Source: Actinoplanes sp. L3-i22
GTDB lineage: Bacteria > Actinomycetota > Actinomycetes > Mycobacteriales > Micromonosporaceae
Reading direction: 5' to 3'
DNA: 64,000 bases
Assembly: GCF_019704555.1 (NCBI RefSeq)
Contig: NZ_AP024745.1
Coordinates: forward strand, 8,812,501-8,876,500
Shown here in pieces: positions 32,216-39,715 of this stretch (within the stretch, counting starts at the first letter, position 1; every line of letters begins with the position of its first letter). The translations under genes and the position numbers were made by a program. Below the pieces are notes generated by a model, which saw nothing but the letters and a program-made list of their open reading frames with translations, did no database searches and was not told the origin of the DNA.

Positions 32216-33000
32216 CCGACCACGGTGACCGGCTGCGCGAGGCCTTCGTGAGCCGCGAGTCCCAGACCCCAGACCCGGCCGAGGTTTACGCCCGGGTCGT
32301 CGAACTGTCCAGCAAGCACAAGTGGCGCCGCCGCGGCATGACCGTCGCCGGGGGCACCGCGCTCGGCGCCGGCCTGATCGCCGCCGTCGTCAACCTGCCG
32401 GCCGTCCTCCCCGGCAGCCCGTCGGGCGGGAGCGCGGCCACGGCCCCGATCGTGGCGGCGGCCCCGGCCTCCGCGACGCCGAGCGCCGACCCGACCGCCG
32501 AGTGGGACGCCTACGGCCAGGCCGGCTACGGCTACGACGAGGCCCTCGCCCTGGCCAAGCTGTGGAACATGCCGACCAGTGACATCGGCGCGGTCAAGGG
32601 TGAGGCCGGGCGCCGCCTGCTCGCCGGGCAGACCCTGCCGATCAAGCCGGCCCAGGTGGAGGCGGTGCCGGACTCGGTGACCGAGTTCTTCAGCGCCGGC
32701 TACGGCTACGACGACGCGGTCAAGCTGGCCAAGTTGTGGCACCTCAAGACGCCGTACGACGCCAAGGTCGCCGGTGGCAAGAAGCTGCTCGCCGGCCAGC
32801 ACCTCCCGTTCAAGCCGAACCCGGCGACGGCCCAGGAGAACCGCGAAGGCATCCAGGTCGACGCGTTCTTCGCCAAGGGTTACAACTACGACGACGCGGT
32901 CAAGCTGGCCAAGCTGTGGAAGCTCAAGACGCCGTACGACGCCAAGGTCGCCGGCGGAAAGCAGCTGCTCGCCGGACAGACCCTGCCGATCAAGCCGTGA
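32212..33000 (+). CDS. Membrane protein with three 45-residue tandem repeats
   Basis: A 262-residue protein with a 42-residue cytoplasmic N-terminus like those of SigE70-linked anti-sigma proteins (MTDHGDRLREAFVSRES), one membrane segment (about residues 43-65), an Ala/Ser/Pro linker and three extracytoplasmic repeats at residues 100-146, 159-202 and 219-262. Each reads G-Y-x-Y-D-[D/E]-A-x-x-L-A-K-L-W, then a middle part (T-P-Y-D-A-K-V-A-G-G-K in repeats 2 and 3), then L-L-A-G-Q-x-L-P-[I/F]-K-P. Repeats 2 and 3 are also close at DNA level, indicating recent duplication. I do not recognise the repeat family. It is encoded between a sigma factor and an amidoligase-like enzyme. Confidence 0.75.
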   Translation: MTDHGDRLREAFVSRESQTPDPAEVYARVVELSSKHKWRRRGMTVAGGTALGAGLIAAVVNLPAVLPGSPSGGSAATAPIVAAAPASATPSADPTAEWDAYGQAGYGYDEALALAKLWNMPTSDIGAVKGEAGRRLLAGQTLPIKPAQVEAVPDSVTEFFSAGYGYDDAVKLAKLWHLKTPYDAKVAGGKKLLAGQHLPFKPNPATAQENREGIQVDAFFAKGYNYDDAVKLAKLWKLKTPYDAKVAGGKQLLAGQTLPIKP

Positions 33001-34046
33001 CATCGAGGTTGCGCCGGCGCACCGGCTTCGAGATCGAGCTGATGGCCCCCGCCGGGGTCAGCCGGCGCACCCTCGCCATGGACCTGGCCGGACGCTGCGG
33101 GGGCAGCGTCCGGCCGGTGTGGCACTCCGACAGCGAGCCGTCCCTGGTCCCCGGGCTCGGGCGGTTCCTGCACCTCACCCAAGGCTTCGAGGTACGCCGC
33201 CCGGACGGCACGCTGCTGTGCACCCTGGTCGACGACATCACGCTGCTGGCCGGCCTCGACCCGGCCACCCCGCCGCTGCCCGGCTGGTTCCGGGTGCTCA
33301 CCGACGACTCGCGGCTGGTGCGCCTGCTCGCCCGGCACAGCGATCCCGGCGGCACGATCGACACCGCGCTGGCCCCGGCCGCCGAGCTGTGGGGCACCAA
33401 GGTCCAGCAGCACGGCGAGTTCTACCGGCTCAACGACGCCGCCGAGACGACCATCGCGCTCGCCGCGCCGCTCGGCGGGGAACGCGAACGGCCCTGCGAG
33501 ATCGTCACGCCGCCGCTCACCACCGACCACGCCGCCCGCCTCGAAGAGCTGCTCGAGCCGGCCCGTGCGCTCGGGTTCACCGTGCCCTACGAGGCGGCGG
33601 TGCACCTGCACGTGGACGGGGCGCCGTTCCGGGCGCCGCACGCGCTCGCCAATCTGGTGCGGCTCTTCGCCTACTGGCGCGAGCCCCTGCGGGCGGTGCT
33701 TCGCACCAACCCGGCCTGCCGCCGGCTCGCTCCCCTGCCCGGGCCGCTGGTGGATGCGGTTCAGAGCATTCCTACGTACGGCGATCTGCGCGCGGCCGCG
33801 ACGGCGGGGGAACTCACCAAGTTCTTCGACGTGAACCTGACCCAGCTGCTGACCGACACGCCGGTGCGGGACACCGTGGAGATCCGGATCCTGCCCGGGG
33901 CGATCACGGCCGGGCCGATCGTGGATCAGGCGGCGCTGGTGGAGCTGCTGCTCGACCGATGCCTGGATCCGGCGCCGATCCCGCGCGGGGATGATGTCGA
34001 GGGGCTGCTGGAGCTGGCCGCGGAGGCGCTCGCCGCACGGGACTAG
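32997..34046 (+). CDS. Putative amidoligase (GS-like COOH-NH2 ligase)
   Basis: A 349-residue soluble protein starting with a GTG that overlaps the previous stop by four bases. It has the landmarks of the Amidoligase_2 family: G-F-E-I-E-L near the N-terminus (Glu12, Glu14), RPCEIVTPPL in the middle and VHLHVD (His203, His205, Asp207), followed by ALANLVRLFAYWREPLRAVL. These enzymes have a glutamine synthetase-like fold and are thought to form amide bonds on peptides or proteins using ATP. The substrate here is unknown; the adjacent repeat protein is an obvious candidate partner. Family assignment is from motif recall. Confidence 0.65.
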   Translation: MTSRLRRRTGFEIELMAPAGVSRRTLAMDLAGRCGGSVRPVWHSDSEPSLVPGLGRFLHLTQGFEVRRPDGTLLCTLVDDITLLAGLDPATPPLPGWFRVLTDDSRLVRLLARHSDPGGTIDTALAPAAELWGTKVQQHGEFYRLNDAAETTIALAAPLGGERERPCEIVTPPLTTDHAARLEELLEPARALGFTVPYEAAVHLHVDGAPFRAPHALANLVRLFAYWREPLRAVLRTNPACRRLAPLPGPLVDAVQSIPTYGDLRAAATAGELTKFFDVNLTQLLTDTPVRDTVEIRILPGAITAGPIVDQAALVELLLDRCLDPAPIPRGDDVEGLLELAAEALAARD

Positions 34047-34121
34047 CCTTTTGGGTGACATTGTGACTACTGTCCGTTCGGCCCACTGTGGATGCGCTGA
34101 GGGGCGGCTGAGACTGGACGG

Positions 34122-34820
34122 GTGACGTACCCGCCACAGCAGCCGTCATCGCCTTTCCCACAGCCGCCGCCCTTTCCGCAGCCGGACCCGGCCTTTCTGC
34201 CGCCGCAGGATCCGTACGTCAGCTATCCGCTGACTCAGCCGTACACCGATCCGTACGGGCAAGCGGGTTTTGCCTCTGGGTCTCAAGGTTTTCCGGCCCA
34301 GCAGCCGGGGCCGGCCGCTCCCCCGCGGCGCCCGCTGTGGCCGTGGCTTGCCGTCGTCACGGCACTGTCGCTCGTGCTGCTGGCCGGGGGTGGGTGGCTG
34401 CTCTATGACCGGGTGCTGCGGGAGGACTCCGGGGTGGCCGCGTGCAAGTCGCTGGCCGCGCAGTCGCTGACCGGTCAGTCGCGGGCCGCCCCATCGACGG
34501 ACGCCCCATCGGCCGATGGCCAATCGACGGACGGCCAGTCGACGGACGGCCAGGAAATGAGCGACTCGGCCGACAGCGCCGACCAGCGGCTGACCCGTGA
34601 CGAGTACGTGCGGATGCGGAAGGTCTTCGCCGACTCTCGGTACGCTGACCTGCGGGAACATGGGACGAAGCTGATGGATGTCCTGTGGCAGGTGACCCAG
34701 CTCGGCGCTGACAACGAGGCGGCGATGGCCTACGTTCAGCCGCTGACCGAACATGTGAGTGGCTTGCAGTCGGCCTGCGCGGACCACGGGGTCATCATCG
34801 ACCTGAAAATCACCGACTGA
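34122..34820 (+). CDS. Single-pass surface protein with Pro-rich N-terminus
   Basis: A 232-residue protein starting with GTG. The first 70 residues are Pro/Gln/Tyr-rich (YPPQQPSSPFPQPPPFPQPD) and cytoplasmic, followed by one membrane segment (LWPWLAVVTALSLVLLAGGGWLLY) and an extracytoplasmic part with Ser/Thr/Asp repeats (APSTDAPSADGQSTDGQ) and a helical C-terminal domain (RDEYVRMRKVFADSRYADLREHGTKLMDVLWQVTQL). Function unknown. It lies 75 bases after the amidoligase gene, with unclear cotranscription. Confidence 0.7.
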   Translation: MTYPPQQPSSPFPQPPPFPQPDPAFLPPQDPYVSYPLTQPYTDPYGQAGFASGSQGFPAQQPGPAAPPRRPLWPWLAVVTALSLVLLAGGGWLLYDRVLREDSGVAACKSLAAQSLTGQSRAAPSTDAPSADGQSTDGQSTDGQEMSDSADSADQRLTRDEYVRMRKVFADSRYADLREHGTKLMDVLWQVTQLGADNEAAMAYVQPLTEHVSGLQSACADHGVIIDLKITD

Positions 34821-35810
34821 CCGGGGTGCCGAGTTATCCACAGACTGTCTGCACGATCTTGAGGTTTGGCGTAATAATCGTCGGCATGAGGACGATCTCA
34901 GGCGCTGTAGCAGATTCATCCGTCCGGCACGATTCAGGTGACATCCGGTCAGGTCGGAAACTTTCTTTCGACTGGCCGGCTTATCGCGTTCGGCCGCGTG
35001 CGGCGTCAGCACCTTTCGCCGGGGCTCCCGGTGCATTACGCCCATCGCAGAATTCGCCGCCTTACGTCGGCAAGATGTGAGTGATACGGTTTCCGGAGAA
35101 GGCCTCCCGGCAATTGCTTCCGCTGATTCCGCAGATCGTTCGCGACCGGTCGTGCCGTCCGCTGATCGCGCGTAAACGGCCATGCGGGCGGTAGATCGTG
35201 CGCCGCCGGTCGCGCCGTCCGCGGATCGGGTTGCCGCCGCTGCTTGACCTGTGGCCGAGTCCGTTCGTGACGGCGATGGCAGCCGGGTGTCCGCCCTCGC
35301 CGTGACGGCCGAAGTCTGCAGTGGCTCAGCCGGTTCGTGAGTCCGCGGTGGCTCAGCCGGTTCGCGCGGAGGGGGCGCGACCTGCGCAAAGTCCGCGGCT
35401 GGAGTCGGCACCGGGGCCAAGGCCGTGCCCGGAACCGAGGCGAAGGGCTGGGCGGGAGTCGGGACCGGGGTCGGAGTGGGGGTTGGGACTGAGACCGAGG
35501 GCCGAGCAGGAGCCGGGGTTGGGGCTGGCGCTGGGGTGGGAGTTGGGGCTGAGACCGAGGGCCGGGCAGAAGCCGGGGTTGGGGTTGGGGTTGGGGTTGG
35601 GGCCTTATCGTCCCGGGTTGAGGCTGCGGCTTTGTCGCGGATTTGGCGCAGGCGCCTGGAATGTCTTTGTTGCAGGCCCCATGCGCGATGCCTTTCATGC
35701 TCCCGGCGAAACTCGTCGCGAGCTGCCGAATAGTTCCGAGATGCGGTTCGATCCCGCAATTTACTGAGTTCGCTTCGACTGAACAGTGATAGCTGTGAGG
35801 GCTTCGGCAT
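34146..35810 (-). CDS. Uncharacterised protein with conserved-looking N-terminus; 3' end doubtful
   Basis: An ATG at 35810 is preceded by GATAAT ending 7 bases upstream, a good leaderless promoter. The first 67 residues look like a real domain (PKPSQLSLFSRSELSKLRD, NYSAARDEFRREHERHRAWG, RRLRQIRDK): charged, helical, DNA-binding in character. After that come long Pro-Thr/Pro-Ala repeats and then sequence without protein-like character. The open frame runs to 34146, but its last 675 bases are antisense to the membrane-protein gene at 34122-34820 and are unlikely to be translated. The gene is probably shorter, frameshifted or decaying. Confidence 0.35.
   Translation of the reverse strand: MPKPSQLSLFSRSELSKLRDRTASRNYSAARDEFRREHERHRAWGLQQRHSRRLRQIRDKAAASTRDDKAPTPTPTPTPASARPSVSAPTPTPAPAPTPAPARPSVSVPTPTPTPVPTPAQPFASVPGTALAPVPTPAADFAQVAPPPREPAEPPRTHEPAEPLQTSAVTARADTRLPSPSRTDSATGQAAAATRSADGATGGARSTARMAVYARSADGTTGRERSAESAEAIAGRPSPETVSLTSCRRKAANSAMGVMHREPRRKVLTPHAAERDKPASRKKVSDLTGCHLNRAGRMNLLQRLRSSSCRRLLRQTSRSCRQSVDNSAPRSVGDFQVDDDPVVRAGRLQATHMFGQRLNVGHRRLVVSAELGHLPQDIHQLRPMFPQVSVPRVGEDLPHPHVLVTGQPLVGAVGRVAHFLAVRRLAVRRLAIGRWGVRRWGGPRLTGQRLRGQRLARGHPGVLPQHPVIEQPPTPGQQHERQCRDDGKPRPQRAPRGSGRPRLLGRKTLRPRGKTRLPVRIGVRLSQRIADVRILRRQKGRVRLRKGRRLWERR
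34821..35100. other. AT-richer intergenic stretch with a perfect DnaA box
   Basis: This stretch is visibly less GC-rich than its surroundings. It contains TTATCCACA (34834-34842), a perfect consensus DnaA box, immediately after the stop of the surface-protein gene. No supported gene on the plus strand. Confidence 0.4.
35455..35605. repeat. 60-bp direct repeat and (GGGGTT)n run
   Basis: A unit starting with GAGACCGAGGGCCG recurs at 35491 and 35551 (60-bp period). It leads into five runs of four G separated by TT at 35575-35602. On the minus strand this encodes the Pro-Thr repeats of the gene beginning at 35810. The next stretch, 35811-36299, holds nothing I can support as a gene. Confidence 0.8.
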
Positions 35811-36299
35811 ACGACAATTATCCGGCCTACCGGAATCCGAGTGTAAGCGCTCGATCGTGCCGCTCTTGGCAAATACCGAACGTTCCGCACTCCGCGGCCG
35901 ACCCACCGATTATTGCAAAATGAACAGCCTCGAAAACCCGCAAAGAGCGACCGGCGTCAACTACCGCGACCAACCCGCCACGCCGCCTGGCAAGCCAACC
36001 CCAACCACCCACCCACCATGACCGCCCCAACCACCGGACGGCCGGATCACCCCACGACCACCAGCCCATCGAGCCGTGAAGCCCGACGGACCGCACGACC
36101 CGCGTGGTCATGCGGCCCGCCAACAAAGGTCGCCAAAAGCGCCCGTCAAGGGAGGCCCGCCAAGGACGGGACACGGCGGAGGGCCGGGCGCGCGGAGAGC
36201 CGGGCGCGCGGAAGGGCAGCGCGGAGGCGCCGGCACCGACCGCCGGCAAGGACGGGCACCGTGGAGGGGCCGGCGTGGAGGGGGCGATGGAGGGTGCTC

Positions 36300-37283
36300 T
36301 CAGTAAACCGTGGGCCAGCCTGTCGCGCTCCAGGACAGCAGGTTCAAGCCGAGCTTCGCGTCACCAGCGGCGGTGTAGTAGTGATACACCAGCACGTCCG
36401 CGTCGGTGTCGGCGAAGACTGCCGGGTGGCCTGGTCCATAGATGGCGTCGTGGGAGGCCAGGATCTCGGTGCCGCCGCCGGCTGTGGTCAGGGTGCCGGC
36501 TCGGTCCTTGTACGGGCCGGTGATCGACGTCGAGCGGGCGACCATCGTCCGGTAGGTGCTGGACGCGCCCTTGCAGCACAGGTCGAACGCCATGAACAGG
36601 TAGTAGTAGCCGTTGCGGTAGAAGATGTACGGCGCCTCGACCGACTTGCTGTTCACGAACCGCTCGGCGATGTTGTACAGCGTGCTGTCGGCGCGCTTGC
36701 CGGTCGACGGGTTCAGCTTGACCATTTTGAGGCCGGTCCAGAACGAGCCGAAGCTCAGGTACCAGTCGCCGGCCGGGGTGACGGTCAGGTTCGGGTCGAT
36801 GGCGTTCCAGCCGCTGCTGGTGGTGGACTCGACGACCTTGCCGTAGTCGGTCCAGGTGCCGGCCGCGCCGGTGGTCGAGGTGGCCATGAAGATCGCCGAC
36901 TTGCTGGAGCCGAAGGTGGAGGCGGCGTAGTACATGACGTACTTGCCGCCGTGGTAGGAGATGTCCGGTGCCCACAGGTTCGCGCTGCCGCCGGTGTACG
37001 CGTCCGCCCAGGACGTGCCGTTCGGGAACGCCTTGCCGGCGTCGGTGAACTTCGTCCGGTCGGTGGACGTCTTCAGCGTGATGCCGTCACCGGTGGTCGC
37101 CATCAGGTAGCCGCCGCCGGGCTTCTTGACGATCGTCGGGTCGTGCGCCGCGGTCGAGCCGGTGACCGCGCCCGGGTTGGGGTACGTGGCGGCGCTTGCC
37201 GTGGTCAGGCCGTAGACGCTGGCCGCGATCGCGACGACGCCGGTGACACCGGCGAGCAGCGTCTTGCGGAGACGGGATTTCAT
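36300..37283 (-). CDS. Secreted GH43 arabinan endo-1,5-alpha-L-arabinosidase-like enzyme
   Basis: A 327-residue secreted enzyme. From the ATG at 37283 there is a signal peptide (KSRLRKTLLAGVTGVVAIAAS, cleavage after ASA near residue 31). The GH43 catalytic set is visible: Asp48 (AAHDPTIVKK, base), Asp163 (WNAIDPNLTV, pKa modulator) and Glu216 (KSVEAPYIFYRNGYYYLF, acid). The active-site segments GSANLWAPDISYHGGKYVMYYAAS and GPGHPAVF are those of arabinanases. With the AbfB surface protein and the GH42 operon it suggests breakdown of arabinogalactan-type plant polymers. Confidence 0.88.
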   Translation of the reverse strand: MKSRLRKTLLAGVTGVVAIAASVYGLTTASAATYPNPGAVTGSTAAHDPTIVKKPGGGYLMATTGDGITLKTSTDRTKFTDAGKAFPNGTSWADAYTGGSANLWAPDISYHGGKYVMYYAASTFGSSKSAIFMATSTTGAAGTWTDYGKVVESTTSSGWNAIDPNLTVTPAGDWYLSFGSFWTGLKMVKLNPSTGKRADSTLYNIAERFVNSKSVEAPYIFYRNGYYYLFMAFDLCCKGASSTYRTMVARSTSITGPYKDRAGTLTTAGGGTEILASHDAIYGPGHPAVFADTDADVLVYHYYTAAGDAKLGLNLLSWSATGWPTVY

Positions 37284-37401
37284 CGGGGGCAACACCTTCC
37301 GGGGATGGGGATGTACCCGCAAGGTGTGCCACCACCCCGGAAAGGTTGCCCAGCCGGACAAAGAGCCAGACAAAGGGCCGGGCGAAGGGCCGGGCGAAGA
37401 G

Positions 37402-38157
37402 TCAGGCGGAGAGATCACCCAACAGGTCACGGGCCGCCGGGGCGATTCGAGGGGTGACTCCGAGTTCCGCCAGCAACTCGGTGGCGGCGGCCATCTCCTC
37501 CCGGCGGCGGACGGCGTGCTTCGATGAGCCTTCGACCAGCCGGTCCAACGTGGCCGCGTCCGCCTTGATCAGCTCGGCGGCGATGTTGCCGCGCAGCCAC
37601 TCCTCCAGGCCGGCTGCCCGGGCCGCGGTCAGCGCCTCGACCACCGCGGCCGCCATACCCTTGTAGAAGACGCTGCGCAGGAGCTTGCGGGTGGCCGCGG
37701 TGCCCACCGGACCGTCCAGGACAAGCACGTCGGCGCCGAGCCCGGCGAGGATGTCGGCGAGCCGGGACGCGGCCGCGCCCGCCATCGTCATCGGCGTGCA
37801 CAGGCCCTTGCCCGGGACCGGGGACATCAACGCGACGTCGACCACGTCGACCGCCCCGGCCGCCTCGGTGCTCAGCAGCTGCTTCAACGACGGGGTGGCC
37901 GTGTTGAGGTCCGCCCAGATGGCACCGGGTTCGCACGCCGGGAGGGCGGCACGCAGCGCGTCGACGGCGTCGGCGGCACTGTTGACGCTGAGGACGACGC
38001 GCGCGCCGCGGCAGGCATCGGCATCGCTCTCCGCGGGATGGACACCCGGCGGCGGGGCCACCTTGGGGTCGAAGCCACGGACGGTGACGCCGGCGGCGAC
38101 GAGGTCGGCGGCAATCAGGCGGCCGGCCTCGCCGAGCCCCAGTACAGCGATGATCAC
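37402..38157 (-). CDS. NAD(P)-binding 6-phosphogluconate dehydrogenase-like protein (DUF1932)
   Basis: A 251-residue beta-hydroxyacid dehydrogenase-like protein. The Rossmann motif is AVLGLGEAG at residues 4-12, followed by SVNSAADAVDALRAAL, and a C-terminal DUF1932-type helical domain (TRKLLRSVFYKGMAAAVVEALTAARAAGLEEWLRG). The start is GTG with GGAGG 7 bases upstream. It is divergent from the galB-like gene across a pair of GntR operators. Such genes recur in gallate and protocatechuate 4,5-cleavage clusters; the reaction is not settled, but reduction of a keto acid intermediate is plausible. Confidence 0.78.
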   Translation of the reverse strand: MIIAVLGLGEAGRLIAADLVAAGVTVRGFDPKVAPPPGVHPAESDADACRGARVVLSVNSAADAVDALRAALPACEPGAIWADLNTATPSLKQLLSTEAAGAVDVVDVALMSPVPGKGLCTPMTMAGAAASRLADILAGLGADVLVLDGPVGTAATRKLLRSVFYKGMAAAVVEALTAARAAGLEEWLRGNIAAELIKADAATLDRLVEGSSKHAVRRREEMAAATELLAELGVTPRIAPAARDLLGDLSA

Positions 38158-38206
38158 GACGGTGCCTCCAGGGGTGTGGGACAGCGAGCCTGCAGTCCGG
38201 CGACAG

Positions 38207-38289
38207 GATTGTCAACAATTGAAACGACCCGACTGCCGGCCATAGCCTAAACCGTGTACCGTCAGCCGAAACGCAGATTGTCAACAATC
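38207..38289. promoter_or_regulatory. GntR operator pair, promoter region 1
   Basis: ATTGTCAACAAT at 38208-38219 and GATTGTCAACAATC at 38276-38289, centres 69 bp apart, between the divergent dehydrogenase and galB-like genes. On the minus strand the first site contains TTGACA, followed after 17 bases by CAGGCT, a likely promoter for the dehydrogenase gene. Confidence 0.85.
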
Positions 38290-38315
38290 CTATTGGCGAA
38301 CGCTGGGGAGCCCTC

Positions 38316-39041
38316 ATGACCGATTCCACCCTGGTACTCACCGCCCACGTCGGCGACTTCGTGTGGCGCGCGGCGGGCGCGATCGCCCTGGCCACGTCGC
38401 GTGGCGAGCGCGTGGTGATCGGCTGCATGAGCTTCGGCGAGCGCGGCGAGTCGGCGTCGCTGTGGCGCAAGGGGTACAACCTCGACCAGGTCAAGGCGGT
38501 CCGCCGGCAGGAGGCCGAGGAGGCCGCCAAGGTGCTCGGCGCGGAGATCCGGTTCTTCGACGCGAACGACTACCCGCTGGTCGAGACGCCGGCGCTGCTG
38601 CAGGGCCTGATCGATCTGTACCGCGAGGTCCAGCCGGGCGTGGTGCTGACGCACGCGCCGGCCGATCCGTACAACGGCGACCACGCGTTCGCGCACCAGA
38701 TCGCGCTCAAGGCCCGGGTGCTGGCGCAGGCGCCGGGCGTCGAGGGGCCGGGCGAGGTGATCGGGGCGCCGCCGGTCTTCTGCTTCGAGCCGCACCAGCC
38801 CGAGCAGTGCGGCTTCCTGCCGAACGTGCTGCTCGACGTCACGCCGGTGTGGGAGCGCAAGCGCGAGGCGATGCAGGTGCTGGCCGCGCAGAAGCACCTG
38901 CACGCGTACTACACCGAGCTCGGCGCGCGCCGGGGGCTGCAGGCCGCCCGCAACTCCGGGCCGAACCTGGGCCTGCCGAACGAGACCCGCGCCGAGGCCT
39001 ACATGCGCATCTACCCGCAGGTCACCCAGGAGCTGTCATGA
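38316..39041 (+). CDS. galB: 4-oxalmesaconate hydratase-like protein (PIG-L/LmbE fold)
   Basis: A 241-residue PIG-L (LmbE) family protein. The metal-site motif normally AHPDD is AHVGDF here, with a second metal region in THAPADPYNGDHAFAHQIALKA. GalB of Pseudomonas putida, the gallate-pathway 4-oxalmesaconate hydratase, belongs to this fold, and this gene is flanked by GalC- and GalD-like genes, which makes that assignment far more likely than a deacetylase. GGGGAG precedes the ATG. Its stop overlaps the next start (ATGA). Confidence 0.8.
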   Translation: MTDSTLVLTAHVGDFVWRAAGAIALATSRGERVVIGCMSFGERGESASLWRKGYNLDQVKAVRRQEAEEAAKVLGAEIRFFDANDYPLVETPALLQGLIDLYREVQPGVVLTHAPADPYNGDHAFAHQIALKARVLAQAPGVEGPGEVIGAPPVFCFEPHQPEQCGFLPNVLLDVTPVWERKREAMQVLAAQKHLHAYYTELGARRGLQAARNSGPNLGLPNETRAEAYMRIYPQVTQELS

Positions 39042-39715
39042 GCCGGCATGTGGTGGTCCGGGAGTTCCCCAGGGTTGACCTCGACATTGCGCGCCAACTA
39101 GAAGAGCAGGGCGCGTCGACCGTGCACGAGGCGGACGGGCGGCGCGGCGCGTTCAGAAGCGAACTGCACCCCCTGCAACAGGGGGCAAGGATCGCGGGCC
39201 CGGCGGTGACCGTTTCCTGCCATCCGGGCGACAACCTGATGATCCACGCGGCGGTCGAGACGGTCCGGCCCGGTGACGTCGTGGTCATCACGACCACCTC
39301 GCCGTCCACCGACGGGATGCTCGGTGACCTGCTCGCGACGTCGCTGCGGGCGCACGGCGCGATCGGCGTGATCATGGACGCCGGGGTGCGGGACGCGGCC
39401 GAGCTGCGCGAGATGGGCTTCCCGGTGTGGACGCGCGCGATCAGTCCGCAGGGCACGGTCAAGGCCAGCCCGGGAAGCGTGAACGTGCCGGTGACGGTCT
39501 GCGGCCAGGTGGTCAATCCGGGCGACGCGATCGTGGCGGATGACGACGGAATTGTCGTGATCCCGCGTGATCGAGCGGCAGATGTCCTGAAAAAGGCGAC
39601 CGAACGCACCGCCAACGAGGCGTCCAAGCGGGAGCGACTCGCCGCCGGCGAACTCGGCGTGGACATGTACCGGCTTCGGCCGCTGCTCGAACAGCTCGGC
39701 GTGGAGTACCGATGA
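39038..39715 (+). CDS. galC: 4-carboxy-4-hydroxy-2-oxoadipate aldolase (RraA-like)
   Basis: A 225-residue class II aldolase of the RraA/HMG-CHA aldolase family. Segments that identify it are VHEADGRRGAF, VTVSCHPGDNLMIHAAVETVRPGDVVVI, LLATSLRAHGAIGVIMDAGVRD (the metal/pyruvate-binding Gly-x-x-x-D-x-x-x-R-D region) and VNPGDAIVADDDGIVVIP. It would cleave 4-carboxy-4-hydroxy-2-oxoadipate to pyruvate and oxaloacetate, the last step of gallate catabolism. It overlaps both neighbours by four bases. Confidence 0.88.
   Translation: MSRHVVVREFPRVDLDIARQLEEQGASTVHEADGRRGAFRSELHPLQQGARIAGPAVTVSCHPGDNLMIHAAVETVRPGDVVVITTTSPSTDGMLGDLLATSLRAHGAIGVIMDAGVRDAAELREMGFPVWTRAISPQGTVKASPGSVNVPVTVCGQVVNPGDAIVADDDGIVVIPRDRAADVLKKATERTANEASKRERLAAGELGVDMYRLRPLLEQLGVEYR

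Noticed and set aside
29628..34842. Chromosomal replication origin
   Set aside because: Only three DnaA-box-like sites, widely spaced, with no origin marker genes.
38316..39041. N-acetylglucosaminyl deacetylase (mycothiol-type) annotation for the PIG-L protein
   Set aside because: The AHPDD motif is altered and the flanking genes encode the gallate pathway, so the GalB hydratase role is more likely.
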